From: Cardinalis cardinalis | Taxonomy: Eukaryota; Chordata; Aves; Passeriformes; Cardinalidae | Direction: 5' to 3' | NCBI GenBank assembly: GCA_014549065.1 | Contig: JACDOX010000008.1 | Location: 6,758,141 to 6,822,140 of the forward strand | DNA length: 64,000 nucleotides | Part shown: piece after piece, positions 42,401 through 48,400 of the stretch | Layout: each line of letters starts with the position of its first letter | Position numbering within the stretch: the stretch's first letter is position 1 | Position numbers and translations under genes: made by a program | Notes under the pieces: generated by a model | Seen by the model: only the letters and a program-made list of their open reading frames with translations | Told to the model about the DNA's origin: nothing | Database searches by the model: none

Positions 42401-45400
42401 CACTACTCAGCAACAGCCAAAACAACAGTGGGCTGTCAACATTATTTTCATACTGAATCCAAAACTCNGCACTTTACCAGTTACTAAGAACAGAATTAAC
42501 TCTATCCCAGGCAAAATCAGGACAATATTAATATCTTTTGTGAACAAATAAAAGTCTGTATACATGTATCCGCAGCCATGAGATGTGTGCATTCCCAAAT
42601 GTCCAGCAGACTAGATTCCTCTCCTTTTTACCCTTTTTNCCTGTTCTGTAGGGCCTGGGCCAATGAGATGCATGCTCTGGTGATATCTGAGGAACTGGCA
42701 AATGATGTCCTGGGAGCAGAGCTGCTCATCAAGCGCCACAAGGAGTACAAGCGCGAGATAGAGAAGCAGTGGCTGAAATATGAAGAAATGCAGGGGGCAG
42801 GAGGTGACCTGATGAAGAATGTGCATTTCATGTCTGTAGAGGTGTGTTGAAGTGTAAATATTTTACAAACAAGAGTGAACAAAGATATGAAACANACAGG
42901 AGGTGCAGCTTTGTCTCTTAGAACAGAAGAACTAAATGGGACAATCAGGTTCTTTACTATTAAAAGTTACGTATTTCATGTGACACACAGAAAAAGAAAA
43001 CACGTTTTAAAGTTCTTGTGCTACATTACAATGCCATCCTCTTGCATTGCTGATGTCTCTGGGTCCACCAGAAGAGATATAATTCTTCAGAAATGTCCAA
43101 AGAGGCGAGAATATTAAAATTTCTGTGATTCTGTTATCTGTATCTAGACTTTGCCCAAGACACTGTCTGTAGATCCAGAGATCACACCATTGAAAACATC
43201 TTCTGAATTTATGCAAGATCACATTACTTCTGTTGTGGAAAGAACAGGAAAACTTTCCACAGTTAAAGTCTCTCCATTGTTGCCTTGCCATAAGTGCATG
43301 CATTTGTTGAATCTCCCGGTTCTCACTAGTTTCATAGTACAAGCTGCCTGGATATAAAGTTTCATCTTGGGAAATCATATGGCAGAATATTTGTCATACA
43401 GTATGTGGAATATCCCTAAAGCTGTATAGCTGTAGCTACACAATTTACATGATAAATTAATTCAAGTAGAAAAAAGAGGACTCAGACATCTTTTCTAAAT
43501 TATGCTCANACCACAAAATTGTCTAGAGATCATCTTCTAATTCATGAAGGCAGATTAGTGACTGCCAGATAGTTGACTGTCATGTGAAAGTCTGATTGGA
43601 TTTTTCAACTCTATTCTTTTTCTAGATTGAAGAAAAACTGTTAGAGCTATCTGAGCTGATGAAGAAGGTAAAGGAGAGCTGGGACATGAGGAAAGTGTTA
43701 TATGAAGAAAACTGGGAGATCCAATTGCTCCGCAGAGAGCTTGAACAAGCAGAAGCGTGGCTGGCTGCCAAGGAGAGCTTTCTTTCAGACCCATCCTATG
43801 GGGTGAGTAACAACCCTGCAGCATTACTGAGCACTGGGTGCCTCTTAGCATGTGCAGAGGGCCTGGCTCATGGACCAGCTCAGGCCTGAAATTAATCACA
43901 ATCTCAACAGCAATGAGCCCTAGAAATTAGAAAGGGCAGGAGCTCTGTCCTCTTGCAGAAGTGAGCNCAGGGCAGTTGCTGCATTTGACATGGTGATGGG
44001 CTCCAGGAAGTGGTGGCTTCCAGGGGGTGGTAGAAGCCTTGGAAGAATTCCAGATCATTTTTTCACATAACTTGCAAAAGGTTCAACCTCCCCTGTCTTG
44101 CTGAGAGTCTGTTTCAAAAGAAAAAAGAAGTTTTCCCCATCTTGTAGGCGGAAAAAGGGGATTTTCCCACCTTTTTCTTCCCATTAAGTGGTAGAATGTT
44201 TTACACAGGCACATTTATAGCTAGCTTGCAAATTCCTTTTCAAACACCATATTTTAGTTCGTTTTGCTGGGGGTTTTTTTCTCTTTGTTGACTGTCTTCT
44301 GATAATTTATAAGATTGGAAAACAAAGTCATGAACTTGTGTATCAGAAACTAAGCAGAGGACATGAAAGAAGTCTCAGATGCATTTGTTGTAGGGCAGGA
44401 ACAAACTGTGTGCAGCACAAGCCAGAATCCAAGTACTCAATCTGCACAAAAACAGTTATAACTGGAAGCCATGGTACTACATGGCCTTGCAGAAAAGGGA
44501 AAGTTGGTATTTGAGCCCTTTTTCTCCTGCACAGCAAACAGACTNCAAGATACAGACTTTTTTTTTAATGTAAATTCAGATTTTTTTCATACACAAATAG
44601 GGGTTTAGACATCCAATTACAAAATTTTCAGAACCCTCACTTGGCTAAATAGAATGGATCAATCTAAAAATCTTAGGTATAATCTCTTCAGGTGGACTTG
44701 ATTTTGGACTTCTGTATGTGGCAATTTTTCCATTCAGGATTCAGTGTCTGAAGTAGAGGAATTATTGAAGAAACATCATGATTTTGAGAAGATGCTTGCA
44801 GCACAGGAAGAGAAATTTGCTCAGCTTAGCAGGAAAACTAAGGTGAGTAGTAGAAGGCTGATGAGCTGGGCATGAAACAAGATGATGTGGGTCCTTGATT
44901 GTTTGAATGTCACTCTGTGTAAAAGATGGGGTAAATGAGAAACCAAAGCTGAAATATCTCAGACATAGCAAGACCTATGTGTGGCTCAAAAGAAACCAAC
45001 TAGCTTGAAAAAGCTGTAGGGGAGAAGTGGNAATTTTCTTCTGCCAGGACCAGGAAACAGGGTNTGAGAAACAGGCTGATCCCTTGCTNCACAGATGGAG
45101 AGATTTTGCTTCATTCAGGATTTCAGTAAGGAGCTGAAGCCACCTGAAAGGGACAGAGGATAGCAAAGGTCTGAAAATAAATGGACACCAATGCGCAGAT
45201 AGGCCCTTTTCCTTCTGGCTTAAGATTTTTACAATGGACTGTTAAATACCAAGCATATTAATACAGTGAGCCTCAGATTCTCTTTCATTGTTGGGGAGGT
45301 TTTTTTAATTATTTTCCTGAAATAACCAGAAAAACATAGTGGTTGTGCTTGACTTTAGGCTGAAAATTAATCTGTCTTTTGTTCAGTGACTTGCAATTTG

Positions 45401-48400
45401 GCTAAGTGAAGGGACAAAGGCCCTTGCCTCCAAAATTTTCCTCAAGAACAGCCCTGGATACTCAGTGTTCTTACAGAAAACTTAAAGAAGCAGTGCCACA
45501 AGAGAAGGAGCACAGTTTCTCCTTAGCTTATTGGAAAAAAAAAATTAGCCTCCAGAGAACTTATTAAGGGCAGAATTCACCATATTTGAGGTTAACTGCC
45601 ACTAGTATTCATGATTTGGACAACAAAATAATGCTTAGCACATAGCAATTAGATTCAGATCTAACTCTAAGAATGCCAGTGGAAGTACAGGCCTTAAGAT
45701 TCAGTGCCAGGAGACAGTTTATTTGGAAAACTGTTACTGCTTAAAATATAAAAAAAATCTAAGGTAAGTATTCATGAATGCATGAAGGAGATCTAAAAAA
45801 AAATATTACTGCTGTTCTACAGAGAGAGATGAATCTCCTGAAACAAGTGGACACAGAAGAGAGTGAGCAGAAGGATAAAGGCAAAGTTGTCCGGGTTCCA
45901 TCTCTGAGAAGAAAACCATCTGACAAAAGGAATGCACCACCAAAAGTGACAGAGACAAAGAGCACAACGCCACTGCCACCTGTGCCTGCACACAGCGTGT
46001 CCTGGAGGGTCCCACTTGAAACTATTTTCTCTCCCATTGAAAAATCTCCAACAAGATTCCAAGAATTCACTTCCTCAGAAGTCCCTGAAGTGCAGAGCAG
46101 CAACAAAACAGAAATGAAAGCTGAGACAAGGCTTGGTGAGGTTGTCACTCCAGCTGCGCCAAAGGTGGTGGGCCCACAAGCTGCATCTTTGGAAAGTCGC
46201 AGTTCTTTAGGCTCTCCTTTATCTCCCACTCTTATAAGCCAGCAACACAGCAGCAANGTGTCAGAATCACAAGCCACAGACCACAGATCTCCTCAGGAAA
46301 AAGATGCTATAGGCTCCTCTTTCTCCAGCCTGCAGACCAANCCAACAGCAACGCCAGCTGAGCCTGGACAAAGGTCACCAGATAACTCACCAAACTTACT
46401 GCTGCCTAGCTCCTCTTGGGAGAGATTAAAGAATACATCTTCGGTAAGTCCCAGGAATTTCTGGTTCTCTCCTCACAAAACCACTACCCTGTGCTAGTTA
46501 AAGTAAACAATAACAGGAAGTTCTGTGTGAAAGTCACAAAGAGCACCATACAGTGGCATCCTAGTGGATACANTCCTGGATTCAAACAAGAAGCATTTTA
46601 TGTGTCTTTGCAATTCAAACACTTTCCACAAAGACAGTTGATGTACAGCTGTGTACAGCTTAAAACTATTTTTAATTTACTAAGCTTTATCACCCAGNCC
46701 TTAACACCTATATTGGTTTCTGTTTTTCTTTTCCTGAACTAGAGGCTATTCCTGCTGCTGAATACTCAGCAGAGCACTCAAAAACAGGTGATGCCTCACA
46801 AAGAGGGTGATTTACCTACAGCCTCTGTGTAAGGTGGCAGTGCTTAGTGTCCACTCTGTTCAAAGTCAGAGAGTGGCAGGACTTCACGGCACACTTGTCA
46901 AAGAGCTGACCAGGTGCAAGACTGGAGCCAAAAGCTCCTGTTTGCTCACACTGGTAGGAAATTCACTCATTACCTCATTAGCACATAAAACTGTTTTCTT
47001 TTGCTCTGCTACTCTTGAGAGGAGCATACTTGTCACATACCTAAGTGTACCAGTNCAACACTATACATTGGTGTAACTCAGCAGTTGTGGAGGTGGTATG
47101 AATAACTTGAACAATTTAAGTTGTAGAAGGCATGTAATAATATAAAAATAATATTAGTTAATTAACACATTAAGATAGAGAAAATTCCATAAGTAAATTG
47201 TTTGAGAAGGATTTGAATTCTCTTCATTTAGGTGGTCTGTCAAAGACACAATTGCAACCTAGTGAAGATTTCCAGCTGTGCTGTCAATGTGAGGGCTAGA
47301 GGAACCAGAGATCNGTTTCTTTGCATGGAGTTTATCTAAAAAATACCTTCAGAAATTTAACATAGGCCTAAGGGCCNTTTTAAAGTTAAGTAGCATTGTT
47401 CTTGTATGTCCCAGGTTTCTNCAAGTCTCCAGAACATGGAGGGTTTCCTAGAGAAGCGCGACCAGCTCCTTCCACGAAGACAACAGGTAGAAATAAATAC
47501 CATCACTCTGGGTTATTTCATTGTTCCTTGAGTTATAGTCCAGATCTGCTCGGACTTTTTCAGGATAAACTCTTGCTGAAGAGGAGCTGAGTAGTGTGGG
47601 TTTGCTTCAGCTATCCCTAAAATGCATGAGGAAGTGTCCACTGGCTTTGGCAGTACCTGATCTCTCAGAGAAAGAGACAATGGAATTTTTGCCTTTCATG
47701 GGAATCATGCAGAACAGGGTCTGTCTACAGCTAATGAATTTATAAACCAGAGTCTAGGCTGTATGAACACNTTAATTACAGTTTCCTAATTATAAACAAT
47801 ATAGCAACTGGTTTCAATATTTCAACTGGATTAGGGGGAAAAAATCCAAATGAGACAACCAAGAACAAAAAAAAGAAAAAACCACAACAACCAAAAAAAA
47901 CCCCAACACACCACAAAAAACCCTAAAGCTTCATGATCCTGCAACAGTTTGTGATAGTTTGTCAGCAGTGGAAGCCCTCAATCTCATGCTCCCAATATTT
48001 GTAATTTCTAGCTGAGCTAGAACAGAACTAATGTTCTGTTTATCTTTGAAGAACTGGTTTCTTAAATAGACGTTTGAATGAAACTAAAATCTAAATTCTT
48101 ATCCTGGGAAATAATATNGCTTCAAAGCAGTAGCCTAATGACACACAGGCCAGGAAATTTTCTACTATTCACCACCAATCTACAGACATCCATTTTTGCT
48201 GAGTGTTTGCACATAAACAAGTTGTCTTGGATTATTTGCCCCATAGAATATTTCCTCTGAAATTTTTAACTTGAAAGACCTCTTTTAAAAGGTGAATCTG
48301 GTATGGACTCCATCTTCCTGAAGAGAAATTTAAGGTGTTTTCACTTCTGGGCCCACAGAATTTAGTGTTCAGAGATACTGAACTTCCATATCCCCCAACA

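Noticed and set aside
43148..43357. Open frame after a ctag acceptor-like site between exons 27 and 28
   Set aside because: Exons 27 and 28 already join in frame; the peptide is not spectrin-like and no suitable donor follows.
45759..46277. 172-codon Ser-rich open frame on the - strand
   Set aside because: It is the antisense shadow of the large SPTBN5 exon 30.
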